Assembly (NCBI GenBank): GCA_009773515.1 | Contig: WSXX01000013.1 | Location: 1-64,000, forward strand | From: Bacteroidota bacterium | Lineage (GTDB): Bacteria > Bacteroidota > Bacteroidia > Bacteroidales > Lentimicrobiaceae | Length of the DNA: 64,000 bases | Direction: 5' to 3' | In this document: positions 1-10,680 of the stretch, piece after piece | Layout of the letters: the number at the start of each line of letters is the position of its first letter | Position numbering within the stretch: the stretch's first letter is position 1 | Program-made: the position numbers and the translations under genes | Notes under the pieces: model-generated | Seen by the model: only the letters and a program-made list of their open reading frames with translations | The model's database searches: none | What the model was told of the DNA's origin: nothing

Positions 1-1
1 T

Positions 2-3000
2 GGCATTGATGCAACCATCTGCGAAGGCAGCAGTTACACCCTTAGCACCGCAAGTGCTACAAATGCTGCAACCTACACCTGGAGCACCAGCGGAACCGGT
101 GCATTTGTAAATGCAAATGTTCTGAATGCCACTTATAACCCAAGCGCAGGCGATATCCTGAACGGTTCAGTAACCCTGACCCTAACAGTGACCAGCGCCG
201 CCGGTTGTGTAAATGCCACCGACTTTATGGTACTGACCATTAACCAGCAGGCAACCGTTAATGCCGGCGTTGATGCGACCATCTGCGAAACAGGCACTTA
301 TACTTTGAGCACCGCGACAGCTTCAGATTACACCAGTCTGTTGTGGACAACCTCAGGCACAGGAACCTTCAGCGATGCAACAGTCCTTAACCCGGTTTAC
401 ACACCTGGTGCAGGAGAACTCGGTACAGTTACCTTAACATTGACCGCTGAATCAGCTGGTCCATGTGTGGATGCAACAGATGCAATGGTTCTGACTATCA
501 GCCCACAGGCAACTGCCAATGCAGGAGTTGATGCCACCATTTGCGAAGGCAGCAGTTACACCCTTAACACCGCAAGTGCTACGAATGCTGTAACTTACAC
601 CTGGAGCACCAACGGAACCGGTGCATTTGTAAATGCAAATGTTCTGAATGCCACTTATAACCCAAGCGCAGGCGATATCCTGAACGGTTCAGTAACCCTG
701 ACCCTTACAGCGACCAGCGCAGCAGGTTGTGTAAATGCAACTGACTTTATGGTACTGACCATCAACCAGCAGGCCACAGTTAATGCCGGCGTTGATGCTA
801 CCATCTGTGAAACAGGCACTTACACTTTGAGCGGAGCAACAGCAAGTGATTACACTTCACTGACCTGGAGCACCAGCGGCACAGGAACCTTCAGCGATGC
901 AACAGCCCTTAACCCGGTTTACACACCAAGCCCAGCTGATATCACTGCAGGTTCAGTCACCCTGACATTAACTGCAACATCAGCCGATCCATGTGTGGAT
1001 GCAACAGATGCAATGGTTCTGACGATCAATCCACATCCAACAGTTGATGCTGGTGATGATGCGACCATCTGCGAAACTGATGGAAGTTACTTTATCTTCG
1101 ATGCATCTGCTACAAATGCTGTATCTATATTTTGGACCACCAGTGGTACGGGTTCATTTAATAATCCTACTGCTCAGAACCCGATTTATACACCTAGTCA
1201 GAATGACATCGATGATGGATTTGTACATCTGACCATGACCATTACCAGTGCATCACCTTGTTTGAATGTAACAGACCAGATGACCCTGTTCATCAGCAGG
1301 AATGTTGTGGTAAATGCCGGGCCTAATGCAAGCATTTGTGAAGGAGCTTCATACCTCCTTGAAAATGCATCTGCTCAGCATGCAGCTGGATTGCTCTGGA
1401 CCACCAGTGGAACAGGTACCTTTACCGATCCTTCAATTCTTAATGCGGTATATAATCCTTCAGTGGATGATATTTCCTCAGGTACAGTAATACTTACCCT
1501 CACAGGAACCCCATCATCGCCTTGCTTACCCGGATCAGATTTTATGGTACTTACCATTGATCGTCAATCCGTTGCGGATGCAGGCCCTGATGCTACCATT
1601 TGCGGATCAACGCCTTATCATCTGTCAGCCGCAACTGCACTGAACCAAACTTCTGTAGTATGGTCAACTTCGGGTACCGGTTCATTTAACAGTCCATTTA
1701 GCGTGAATCCGGTATATACACCGAGTCAGAATGATATTGACGACGGATCCGTTATCCTGACAATGACCACATTGTCAGCAGGAGTTTGCGTAATTGATAC
1801 TGATGAAATGGTACTCACAATCCTGGCTCCGGTAACTGTAAATGCAGGCATTGATGCTTTGATTTGCGAAGGATCTGTTTACCAGATTACCACAGCATCA
1901 GCAGTTAATACTGCAGGAATACTCTGGACAACTGATGGTACAGGAACATTTGATGATGCTACCATTATCAACCCGGTTTATACACCGAGTGCTGATGATA
2001 TAGTATCAGGAGTAGTAACCATCACTCTTACAGGTATTGCAAATGCTCCCTGCACTGATGTTACTGACCAGATGGTTCTCAGCATCAGCAGGCAGACCAT
2101 TGTTACTGCCGGAGATGATGCCACCATTTGTGAAGGCTCTTCCTATGAACTCACCGGAGCAACCGCAATTTATCAGCAGTCAATACTTTGGACAAGCAGC
2201 GGATCAGGTTTCTTCAGCAATGCCGGAGCAGTAAATCCGATCTATACACCAAGTGTATCTGATATTATCAATGGTTCTGTAATTCTTACCATAACCGGAA
2301 CTTCGGATTCTCCATGTACCACAGATCAGGATCAAATGTTGCTTACCATCAGCCGACAGGCTTACGTAAATGCAGGACCCGATGCCGCAACCTGCGGAAC
2401 TGAGCCTTATACCATTGCAGGAGCAACTGCAGGAAATTACACCAGCCTTTTGTGGACTACATCTGGTACCGGTACTTTTAATGATGCTACTTTACTTAAC
2501 CCGGTTTACACGCCTGGAGCCGGTGATCTGGCATTAGGTTCAGTAACCCTTACTATAACAGCACAGTCTGATTCACCTTGTGTATCATCAACGGATAGTA
2601 TGGTGCTTAATGTACTTATTGCTGCAACTGCCGATGCCGGCGATGATGCAACAATTTGTGAGGGTAATCCATACACCTTAAGTACTGCAGTTGTATCGAA
2701 TGCCACAACTGTTCTCTGGACTACCAGTGGTACGGGATTCTTTACAGATCCGACAGTAGTGAATGCAATCTACACACCGAGTGCATCGGATATTTTGAAT
2801 GGCATAGTAGTTCTTACTGTTAACGCATCTTCAGCAGCACCTTGTACCGGAGATTCTGATTCCATGACGCTGTTTATCAGTAGTCAGGCCGCAGTTAATG
2901 CAGGAGACGATGCCACCATCTGCGAAACAGGTACTTTCATTCTGAGTGGAGCCACAGCCAGCGATTACACATCGCTGACCTGGACTACCAGCGGTGATGG

Positions 3001-6000
3001 AACCTTCAGCAATTCAAGCATAATGAATCCGATTTACATACCGGGTGCTGCTGATATCTCTGCAGGTTCAGTTATCCTGACCCTGACAGCAACTTCAGCC
3101 GGACCATGTATCGATGTCAGCGATTCCATGATTCTCAGTATCAGCCAGCAGGCAACAGCTTTTGCAGGCGACGATGCTACCATTTGCGAAGGATCATCTT
3201 ACCTGATTGCAGATGCAATAGCTCCTGATGCTGTAACTGTGTTCTGGACCACAACAGGAACAGGTTCGTTTGACAATGCCTTTGCTGTAAACCCGGTTTA
3301 TACACCGAGTCCCAATGATATCCTGGACGGATTTGTTACCCTTTCCATGACAGTCACTTCAGCAACACCTTGTGTACAGGCCAGTGATCAAATGATATTG
3401 TTCATAAGCCGTCAGGCAGTAGTTAACGCCGGACCTGATGCCACCATTTGTGAATCTGGAACATATACCCTTTCAGGCGCGACTTCCAGCTTTGCTACCA
3501 GTTTGTTGTGGACAAGTAGTGGAACAGGAACATTCAGTGATGCTACCATTCTGAACCCAGTCTATACACCAAGTATTGCCGACATATCAGCAGGAAATGT
3601 AATTCTTACTCTGCAGGCAACATCTCAGACTCCTTGTGTTTTTGTAACAGATCAGATGACTCTGAACTTCTCACAGCAGTCAACCGCCAACGCCGGAGAC
3701 GATGCAACCATCTGCGAAGGTTCAACTTACACTTTGAGTACTGCAGTGGCCACCAATGCAGCCAGCATCCTCTGGACCACGAACGGAACCGGAACTTTTA
3801 ACAACGCAACGTTGCAGAATCCGGTTTATACTCCGAGTGCAAGTGATATTCTGAATGGTTCGGTAACGCTAACCATGACCGTAACATCAGCAGCGCCTTG
3901 CGGTAATTCAGCCGACCAGATGGTACTAACCATCAGTCAGCAAGCCGTTGTATATGCAGGACCAGATGCTTCGAGCTGTGGTACAACTCCTTATGCATTG
4001 GCAGGTGCCAGTGCATCAGATTATACCGGACTGCTCTGGACCACCAGTGGCACAGGTTCTTTCAGTGATGCAACTGCACTCAACCCGATTTACACACCGA
4101 GTGCTTCCGATGTATCTTCAGGTTCGGTTGTTCTGACTCTAACAGCTGCTTCAACAGCACCGTGCGGATCTGTAAGTGACGCCATGACACTGAATCTGCC
4201 ACAGCAGTCAACCGCCAACGCCGGAGACGATGCAACCATCTGCGAAGGTTCAACTTACACCTTGAGTACTGCAGTGGCCACCAATGCAGCCAGCATCCTC
4301 TGGACCACGAACGGAACCGGAACTTTCAACAACGCGACGTTGCAGAATCCGGTTTATACTCCGAGTGCAAGTGATATTCTGAATGGTTCGGTAACGCTTA
4401 CCATGACTGTAACATCAGCAGCGCCTTGCGGTAATTCAGCCGACCAGATGGTACTAACCATCAGTCAGCAAGCAGCAGTGAATGCAGGGCCCGATGCTTC
4501 AATTTGCGAAGGGGAAACTCATACACTTAGCGGAGCAACTGCATCAGATGTAATCGGTGTTGTCTGGACCACCAGTGGCACAGGAACCTTCAATAATCCT
4601 ACGGATGTTAATCCTGTTTACACACCAAGTCTTGCCGACCTTAACAACGGATCTGTAGTACTTACCATTACCGGAACTTCAGCAGCTCCTTGCGGAAATG
4701 TTTCCGATTTCATGGTGCTAAGCCTCAATCGCAATGCAATTGCAAACGCAGGTCCTGATGCAACAATTTGTGCAGGTAGCAGCCACACCTTATCGGGTGC
4801 ATCTGCATTGTTTGAAGCCTCAGTATTCTGGACAACTTCAGGCACAGGAACATTCAGCAGCCAGTATATGGTAAATCCGACCTATTCTCCAAGTCAGAAT
4901 GATATAGATGATGGTCAGGTTATTTTATCAATGACTGCTTATTCATCCGGCACCTGTCCTTCTTCAACCGATCAGATGGTACTGACCATAAGCAATACTG
5001 TATCAGTAAGTGCGGGTTCTGATGCTACTATCTGCGAAGGTTCAGTACACATGCTATTTGATGCTTCGGCAACCAATGCGACCTCTTTGTTGTGGTCAAC
5101 ATCAGGAACCGGAACATTTGATGATCCTACTGTATTGAATGCAGTTTACACACCAAGTCTGACCGACATAGTAAACGGAAGTGTTATACTTACGCTGACA
5201 GGACAAGCTCCGGAACCTTGTGATCCGGTAACCGATCAGATGGTTCTTACCATCAACAGGCAAACTGTTGTTAGTGCGGGAGTTGATACCTCCATCTGCG
5301 AAGGTTCTGCACATGCTTTAACAGGTGCAACTGCTGCATATGCTCAATCTGTTCTCTGGACAACCAGCGGGTCAGGTACATTCAGCAATGCAGGTCTTGT
5401 GAATCCGGTTTACACCCCAAGTGTTGCGGATATTCTGAATGGTTCAGTAATACTTACTCTTACCGGATATGCTCAGTCTCCTTGTCAGAATTCAGAAGAC
5501 GTAATGGTAATTACCATTTCCAAACAGGCGGTGGTTGATGCGGGTGTTAATGTCAGGATTTGTGAAACTGAATCACTGACATTAAGCGGTGCAACTGCAA
5601 ATAATGCTGTTTCTCTACTCTGGACCACCAACGGTGACGGAAGCTTTGATGATGCAACCCAACTGAATGCGGTTTACACACCAGGCACCAACGATATCAT
5701 TGCAGGTTCAGTTACACTCACACTTTCTGCTCAGTCAGCAGGTAATTGTGATCCGGTATCTGATCAGATGATTCTGTGGATCAGTCGTCAGGCCGTAGTT
5801 ACTGCAGGAGATGATGCCAACATTTGTGAAGGTGGTTCATACACACTCATAGGCGGTTCAGCGCAATATCAAACATCGGTTTACTGGACAACATCCGGAA
5901 CAGGAACTTTCAACAATCCGAATATCCAGAAACCGGTTTACACCCCAAGTGCAAGTGATATTGCCAATGGACAGGTTGTACTTACCATTACAGCAGAATC

Positions 6001-6315
6001 GGCACAGGGATGTACTCCGGTGGTTGACGAAATGGTACTTACTTTCAACAGGCTGCCATATGCAACTGCAGGTCCTGATATTTCAATATGTCAGGGTGAG
6101 CAATTTACTGTTCTTATGGCAACGGCCCTGCATTATTCTGATCTGCTATGGACAAGCTCCGGAACCGGAACATTGCTCAATGCAAACACCCTGACTCCTA
6201 CTTATATTCCGGGCTTGAATGAAGCCGGTCTTGTTGAACTGACGCTTACAGTTATGGGCGAAGGTGGATGCAGCAGCTTGAATGCAAGTGATAAGATGCT
6301 TCTGACCATCTACGA
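2..6315 (+). repeat. About 24 tandem in-frame repeats of ~255-264 bp
   Basis: Units are recognised by the recurring codons for DATICE. Most are diverged, but some pairs are nearly identical at two-unit spacing. Bases 3674-3945 match 4202-4473 (offset 528) with only a few silent-looking changes, and the unit at base 2 matches the one near 524 (offset 522). Recent unequal recombination or gene conversion is the likely cause. This stretch is a risk for assembly collapse. Confidence 0.9.
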
Positions 6316-7144
6316 AAGTGCAGTTGTGGATGCAGGTGAAGATCAGACCATAGCCTTCAACACCAACACCATGCTTGAAGTTGTTGCAAGCGGTGGTTCA
6401 GGTGCTTATGCGTTCAACTGGCAACCATCATCGCTGTTGTTCTATGCCAATACCAGCAATCCGGTAACGCGTAACTTAACCGACCATACCAGATTTCACG
6501 TGCTGGTTACCGATCTGATTACCGGCTGCCAGTCAACAGATTCGGTTATGGTATTCCTTGATGGAATTAACTATCCGCCTGTTGCCAATGATGATTACGA
6601 TACGACTGCATTTAACACATCTGTAACTGTAAATGTCCTCGGAAACGATTACGATCCGGAGAATGGTGCATTAAGTGTCAGTATCTGCGGCAATCCTTTG
6701 AATGGCCTGGTGGTTGTAAATTCCAACGGAACCATTACCTATACTCCTTACACCGGATACAGCGGCGTTGATTCTATCTGCTACCGTATCTGCGATAAGG
6801 GTGACCCGGTGCAGTGTGCAGAGGCAATGGTTTACATTCTTGTATTGCCCGAACCACAGATTGACGATCTGGTAATCTATAACGGTGTATCGCCCAATGG
6901 AGACGGAAATAACGACAGCTGGAAGATTAAGGGTATAGAAGGATTTCCTGACAATGAAGTTAAAATCTTCAACCGTTGGGGAACCAAAATCTGGGAAGGC
7001 AAACACTACGACAACAACAATGTCACCTGGGAAGCTACCAACAATCGTGGCGATCGGGTTCCTGACGGGACTTACTACTACATCCTTGAAATTAAAGATG
7101 TGAAAACATTTACAGGATGGATTTACGTAAGAAGTGAGGACTAA
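2..7144 (+). CDS. Giant repeat-containing T9SS type B cargo protein (SprB-like surface adhesin), 5' truncated by window edge
   Basis: The reading frame is open from base 2, so the gene begins outside the window; at least 2,380 residues are present. Most of it is about 24 copies of an 85-88 residue unit opening with NAGxDATICEG, then an LWTTSGTGTF core, NPVYTPS, and ending PCxxxTDxMxLTIS. Nearly every unit carries two cysteines (in TIC and before TDxM), suggesting one disulfide per repeat. After about base 6320 come a PKD-like segment and a cadherin/Big-type domain (PPVANDDYDT, about 6580-6850). The last ~90 residues (NGVSPNGDGNND, then VKIFNRWGTKIWEG) are the gliding-motility-associated T9SS type B sorting domain. 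Known for the family: such proteins are exported by T9SS and held at the surface with a PorP/SprF partner; the next gene is one. Adhesin function is inferred. Confidence 0.9.
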   Translation, partial: GIDATICEGSSYTLSTASATNAATYTWSTSGTGAFVNANVLNATYNPSAGDILNGSVTLTLTVTSAAGCVNATDFMVLTINQQATVNAGVDATICETGTYTLSTATASDYTSLLWTTSGTGTFSDATVLNPVYTPGAGELGTVTLTLTAESAGPCVDATDAMVLTISPQATANAGVDATICEGSSYTLNTASATNAVTYTWSTNGTGAFVNANVLNATYNPSAGDILNGSVTLTLTATSAAGCVNATDFMVLTINQQATVNAGVDATICETGTYTLSGATASDYTSLTWSTSGTGTFSDATALNPVYTPSPADITAGSVTLTLTATSADPCVDATDAMVLTINPHPTVDAGDDATICETDGSYFIFDASATNAVSIFWTTSGTGSFNNPTAQNPIYTPSQNDIDDGFVHLTMTITSASPCLNVTDQMTLFISRNVVVNAGPNASICEGASYLLENASAQHAAGLLWTTSGTGTFTDPSILNAVYNPSVDDISSGTVILTLTGTPSSPCLPGSDFMVLTIDRQSVADAGPDATICGSTPYHLSAATALNQTSVVWSTSGTGSFNSPFSVNPVYTPSQNDIDDGSVILTMTTLSAGVCVIDTDEMVLTILAPVTVNAGIDALICEGSVYQITTASAVNTAGILWTTDGTGTFDDATIINPVYTPSADDIVSGVVTITLTGIANAPCTDVTDQMVLSISRQTIVTAGDDATICEGSSYELTGATAIYQQSILWTSSGSGFFSNAGAVNPIYTPSVSDIINGSVILTITGTSDSPCTTDQDQMLLTISRQAYVNAGPDAATCGTEPYTIAGATAGNYTSLLWTTSGTGTFNDATLLNPVYTPGAGDLALGSVTLTITAQSDSPCVSSTDSMVLNVLIAATADAGDDATICEGNPYTLSTAVVSNATTVLWTTSGTGFFTDPTVVNAIYTPSASDILNGIVVLTVNASSAAPCTGDSDSMTLFISSQAAVNAGDDATICETGTFILSGATASDYTSLTWTTSGDGTFSNSSIMNPIYIPGAADISAGSVILTLTATSAGPCIDVSDSMILSISQQATAFAGDDATICEGSSYLIADAIAPDAVTVFWTTTGTGSFDNAFAVNPVYTPSPNDILDGFVTLSMTVTSATPCVQASDQMILFISRQAVVNAGPDATICESGTYTLSGATSSFATSLLWTSSGTGTFSDATILNPVYTPSIADISAGNVILTLQATSQTPCVFVTDQMTLNFSQQSTANAGDDATICEGSTYTLSTAVATNAASILWTTNGTGTFNNATLQNPVYTPSASDILNGSVTLTMTVTSAAPCGNSADQMVLTISQQAVVYAGPDASSCGTTPYALAGASASDYTGLLWTTSGTGSFSDATALNPIYTPSASDVSSGSVVLTLTAASTAPCGSVSDAMTLNLPQQSTANAGDDATICEGSTYTLSTAVATNAASILWTTNGTGTFNNATLQNPVYTPSASDILNGSVTLTMTVTSAAPCGNSADQMVLTISQQAAVNAGPDASICEGETHTLSGATASDVIGVVWTTSGTGTFNNPTDVNPVYTPSLADLNNGSVVLTITGTSAAPCGNVSDFMVLSLNRNAIANAGPDATICAGSSHTLSGASALFEASVFWTTSGTGTFSSQYMVNPTYSPSQNDIDDGQVILSMTAYSSGTCPSSTDQMVLTISNTVSVSAGSDATICEGSVHMLFDASATNATSLLWSTSGTGTFDDPTVLNAVYTPSLTDIVNGSVILTLTGQAPEPCDPVTDQMVLTINRQTVVSAGVDTSICEGSAHALTGATAAYAQSVLWTTSGSGTFSNAGLVNPVYTPSVADILNGSVILTLTGYAQSPCQNSEDVMVITISKQAVVDAGVNVRICETESLTLSGATANNAVSLLWTTNGDGSFDDATQLNAVYTPGTNDIIAGSVTLTLSAQSAGNCDPVSDQMILWISRQAVVTAGDDANICEGGSYTLIGGSAQYQTSVYWTTSGTGTFNNPNIQKPVYTPSASDIANGQVVLTITAESAQGCTPVVDEMVLTFNRLPYATAGPDISICQGEQFTVLMATALHYSDLLWTSSGTGTLLNANTLTPTYIPGLNEAGLVELTLTVMGEGGCSSLNASDKMLLTIYESAVVDAGEDQTIAFNTNTMLEVVASGGSGAYAFNWQPSSLLFYANTSNPVTRNLTDHTRFHVLVTDLITGCQSTDSVMVFLDGINYPPVANDDYDTTAFNTSVTVNVLGNDYDPENGALSVSICGNPLNGLVVVNSNGTITYTPYTGYSGVDSICYRICDKGDPVQCAEAMVYILVLPEPQIDDLVIYNGVSPNGDGNNDSWKIKGIEGFPDNEVKIFNRWGTKIWEGKHYDNNNVTWEATNNRGDRVPDGTYYYILEIKDVKTFTGWIYVRSED

Positions 7145-7171
7145 TTCTGAATAACGATAAAATTTAAAACT

Positions 7172-8089
7172 ATGAAAAAGTTAACCGGCTTAGTTTTCCT
7201 GTTCATCAGCATTTCGGCATTTGCTCAGCAGGATCCATTGTTTAGCCAGTATATGTTTAACAAACTGGTATTGAATCCGGGGTATGCCGGCAGCCGTGAA
7301 ATGCTGACCATTGATATGCTTAACCGGTATCAATGGGTGGGCATTGAAGGTGCTCCGCGAACATTTACTGTTGGTGCTCATATGTCAACCCGAAACAACA
7401 AGGTGGGTCTGGGCTTGTACGCATATCAGGATGTGCTCGGGCCTACCAGAAATCAGGGTTTGATGGCAACTTATGCTTATCGTTTGTTGCTGGGAAGGGG
7501 TAATTTGTCATTCGGTTTACAGGCCGGATTCAAATACTTCGATTTTGACTGGAGACAGATCAATGTTGAAGACCCTGACTATACTTTTAGTCCTCAGGAT
7601 ATTCAAAGGTTTACACCTGATGCCAATTTCGGCATTTATTATCAAAGCAACCGCTTTTTCGCAGGATTTTCCTCCAAGCAGTTGTTTCAGAATGAATACG
7701 GTGTAATAAAGGTTGATAATAAAACAACCTATTCAAAGTTGCTCCGCCATTTCTATGGAATGGCCGGAGTAGCCATTCCGATAGATGATAAAATTGTATT
7801 CAGACCTTCAGCTTTGGTTAAATTTGTAAAAAAGGCACCCCTGCAGGTGGATGTCAATGCAAGTGTAATCTTCGACAATGTTTTCTGGGTTGGTACTTCG
7901 TACCGATCGGAACATGCAATTGTTCTTATGACAGAGTTCAGAGTCACTGAAAAACTGAGGGTCGGATATTCTTATGATATCTATCTCAATGAATTGCAGC
8001 CGCACAATAAGGGCTCTCATGAATTCCGTCTTGGTTTTGACTTTGATATCTATCAGGACAGAATGCTGACCCCTCGATTCTTCTTTTAG
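7172..8089 (+). CDS. PorP/SprF family type IX secretion outer-membrane protein
   Basis: 305 residues with a signal peptide ending ISAFAQQ, followed by the family hallmark QDPLFSQYMFNKLVLNPGYAG. The rest alternates short polar and aromatic stretches typical of a 14-strand-like outer-membrane barrel and ends in RFFF, an aromatic C-terminus usual for barrel proteins. PorP/SprF paralogues are encoded beside type B T9SS cargo and are needed to export or anchor that cargo. It starts 27 bp after the giant adhesin stops and 52 bp before the OmpA-family gene, so it belongs to the same transcription unit. It is probably the dedicated partner of the upstream adhesin. Confidence 0.93.
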   Translation: MKKLTGLVFLFISISAFAQQDPLFSQYMFNKLVLNPGYAGSREMLTIDMLNRYQWVGIEGAPRTFTVGAHMSTRNNKVGLGLYAYQDVLGPTRNQGLMATYAYRLLLGRGNLSFGLQAGFKYFDFDWRQINVEDPDYTFSPQDIQRFTPDANFGIYYQSNRFFAGFSSKQLFQNEYGVIKVDNKTTYSKLLRHFYGMAGVAIPIDDKIVFRPSALVKFVKKAPLQVDVNASVIFDNVFWVGTSYRSEHAIVLMTEFRVTEKLRVGYSYDIYLNELQPHNKGSHEFRLGFDFDIYQDRMLTPRFFF

Positions 8090-8141
8090 TCTGTTGCATT
8101 TTGCTGATTTATTGACTGGTTTGTTCTGCTAAAAAATAAGT

Positions 8142-10538
8142 ATGATGAGAAAAATAATCTTCCTCCTTTCATTTTTAATTCTGGCATTTGCCTTTGATGG
8201 CTTTGCGCAGATTAAAAAAGCCAACCGCATGTATGATCTGTTCAAATATTCAAGAGCCATCCCTTATTATCAGAAGGCGGCAAAGAGTAACAAGGAGGAC
8301 GTACGCAAAGAAGCAACCATTAAACTGGCTGATTGCTACCGTTTTATCAATGATCCGCAGGAAGCCAGATCATGGTATATGCGCGCTGTAGAATTCAACA
8401 ATATTGATCCGGTCAATTACTTCTACCTTGGTCAGGCTGCACGTACTATGCAGGAATATGAGCAGGCTCGTGAAGCATTTCTCCGTTATGCAGAACTTGT
8501 ACCCGAAGACCCCAGGGGTGCTGTTTTTGCAGAATATTGCAACCTTATGGTGCAATGGAGTGCTTTCGGCGAAGCAGCAGAAGTCAAAAATGTAAAAAAC
8601 CTCAACTCCAAATACTCCGATTTTGGCCCTGCTTTTTTTGGGGATGGGCTTATTTATGTTTCTGACCGAAATCCAAGTTTGCTGGAAGACCAACGTTATG
8701 GATGGACTAATTTCAATTATCTGAATCTTTATCAGGCTGAACCACGTTTCTTTAAAGACTTCTGGCAAGATATGGATAATCCCGTTTCCATGTCAACCAG
8801 ATTTAATCAGACCTATCATGATGGGCCTGCATACTTTACACCAGACAATAAAATGATATTTCTGACACGCACCCGGATTGAAAAAGTAAAGCAGGGCAAA
8901 AGTGATATCATGACTTTTATGCTAAAAATTTATTACGGGGAACTCACTGACGGCAAAGTTGATTATAAAGATTTCCCCTTCAACAGCGATAATTATTCGG
9001 TTGGTCATCCAACTGTATCGCATGATGGGAATACCATGATTTTCGTTTCTGATATGCCCGGAGGCTTTGGCAGTTCTGATCTTTATCAAACAAAACTTTC
9101 AGGAGGGGTTTGGACTACTCCTGTTAACCTTGGCTCAACCCTGAATACTTTCGGGAATGAAGTATTTCCTACACTGGTAAACGACTCATTGCTTTATTTT
9201 GCTTCTGACGGGCATCCGGGTTATGGTGGTCTGGATATTTTTGTCTCCAGAAATATTAATGGCGAATGGTCAGTTCCTGTCAACCTATACGCGCCCATTA
9301 ACTCCTCCTTCGACGATTTTTCAATAGCTGTAAATAAAGATCTTTCCTCTGGTTTCTTTAGCTCAAACAGGCCTGGCGGACTTGGAAATGATGACATTTA
9401 CGCATTCAGGAATGCAAAACCGCCTGTTAAAACCATATCTATACCTCCGGTTTTATCTCAGCCATTGGTGATGCAAGGTGTAGTAAAAGACAAAAGCAGT
9501 GGTTTACCCCTTGATGGTGCAACAGTCTTTATTCTGAATACCAAAACCAACAAGGTTAAGGTTCTGCAGACAGGCCCTGATGGCATTTACTCCATGCCGG
9601 CAGAAAAGGAAATCCTTTATCTGAGCAAAGCTGTAAAACCTGATTTTATTGATGATTGCCTGAACTTCAGAATTGCCGAAAGTGATACGAATAATCAATT
9701 CAATATCCCGCGCGATCTTCTGCTCGATAAGCTCGAAGTTAACAAGTCATTCAGGGTTGAGAATATTTATTACGATCTTGATAAATGGTTTATTCGTGAT
9801 GATGCCAAACCGGCACTTGACAATCTGGTTGATATCATGAAAAAATACCCGATATCTGCAGAGCTTTCATCACACACCGATTCAAGGGCAACAAATGCTT
9901 ACAATGAAGAATTATCTCAAAAACGCGCTGAAGCTGCTGTAAGATATATTATTTTGCAGGGAATTGAACCTTCAAGGCTTGTAGCCAGGGGATATGGCGA
10001 AAACAATCTTGTCAACCAGTGTGCCGATGGTGTTACTTGTACCGAAGATGAACATCAGGCAAACCGGAGAACTGAATTTAAAATCCTAAGTATCGATAAA
10101 ACTATAACTAACGATGAATTTGATCCTTCTGTCTTCAAAGTCGGAGATGAAGTCGATGTTTATCTTTTTGATCCATCTTTTTTCCGCAGATGCTTTGGCG
10201 ATAACACTGTGAAGGCAGATAAGAAAGTAAGTGAACAGCCAAACGTGGTTAAAACAGAAATTTCACCCGCTGCCGAAGTTAAAAACCCTGACTCACCCGC
10301 TGCCTGCTTTGGCGTTCAGATTGCTGCGGTTCCCAATGTTATGCCGGTTAATGATCCCTGGTTTAAAGGGGCGAAGGATATTAAAATCTATAAATCAGGG
10401 AATCGGAACAAATATGTAGCTGGCTGCGAAACCACCATGGATGCCGCACTGGCTTTGCAGAAAGAAATCAGGAGCAAGGGTTTTGCTGAAGCTTTTGTTG
10501 TAAAAATTGAGAACAATCAGGTTTTATCAGCCAGATAG
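8142..10538 (+). CDS. OmpA-family outer-membrane protein with TPR, WD40-like propeller, carboxypeptidase-regulatory-like and OmpA domains
   Basis: 798 residues. A signal peptide (to about residue 22) is followed by TPR-like helices (about 30-150), a PD40/WD40-like propeller (about 160-430; VSDRNPS, FVSDMPGGFGSSDLY, FASDGHPGYGGLDIF, FFSSNRPGGLGNDDIY), a carboxypeptidase-regulatory-like beta domain (about 445-520) and an OmpA peptidoglycan-binding domain (about 540-660; SSHTDSRATNAYNEELSQKR, ARGYGENNL). The C-terminus has a SPOR-like segment (FGVQIAAVP). This order is typical of OmpA proteins found next to PorP/SprF and T9SS type B cargo. It probably tethers the export or adhesin assembly to peptidoglycan. 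A second ATG one codon in is an equally possible start. A strong terminator follows. Confidence 0.92.
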   Translation: MMRKIIFLLSFLILAFAFDGFAQIKKANRMYDLFKYSRAIPYYQKAAKSNKEDVRKEATIKLADCYRFINDPQEARSWYMRAVEFNNIDPVNYFYLGQAARTMQEYEQAREAFLRYAELVPEDPRGAVFAEYCNLMVQWSAFGEAAEVKNVKNLNSKYSDFGPAFFGDGLIYVSDRNPSLLEDQRYGWTNFNYLNLYQAEPRFFKDFWQDMDNPVSMSTRFNQTYHDGPAYFTPDNKMIFLTRTRIEKVKQGKSDIMTFMLKIYYGELTDGKVDYKDFPFNSDNYSVGHPTVSHDGNTMIFVSDMPGGFGSSDLYQTKLSGGVWTTPVNLGSTLNTFGNEVFPTLVNDSLLYFASDGHPGYGGLDIFVSRNINGEWSVPVNLYAPINSSFDDFSIAVNKDLSSGFFSSNRPGGLGNDDIYAFRNAKPPVKTISIPPVLSQPLVMQGVVKDKSSGLPLDGATVFILNTKTNKVKVLQTGPDGIYSMPAEKEILYLSKAVKPDFIDDCLNFRIAESDTNNQFNIPRDLLLDKLEVNKSFRVENIYYDLDKWFIRDDAKPALDNLVDIMKKYPISAELSSHTDSRATNAYNEELSQKRAEAAVRYIILQGIEPSRLVARGYGENNLVNQCADGVTCTEDEHQANRRTEFKILSIDKTITNDEFDPSVFKVGDEVDVYLFDPSFFRRCFGDNTVKADKKVSEQPNVVKTEISPAAEVKNPDSPAACFGVQIAAVPNVMPVNDPWFKGAKDIKIYKSGNRNKYVAGCETTMDAALALQKEIRSKGFAEAFVVKIENNQVLSAR

Positions 10539-10569
10539 AAACAGCAGAAATAAATCGAAAGCGTTAATG

Positions 10570-10616
10570 AACAAACCCCCGAAAATCTGATACAAGATAT
10601 TTCGGGGGTTTTGTTT
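10570..10616 (+). terminator. Rho-independent terminator of the adhesin-PorP-OmpA unit
   Basis: A perfect AAACCCCCGAAA / TTTCGGGGGTTT stem with a 17-base loop is followed by a T-rich tail, 32 bp after the OmpA-family stop. Confidence 0.88.
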
Positions 10617-10680
10617 AAGTTTTTGCCGGACTCTCTTCCGGAATAATCTCCGCTACCAAATGACAGATTGTTCGTTTTAT

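Noticed and set aside
1044-7006. Several 60-110 codon frames on either strand inside the adhesin gene
   Set aside because: Shadows of the repetitive coding sequence with no independent support.
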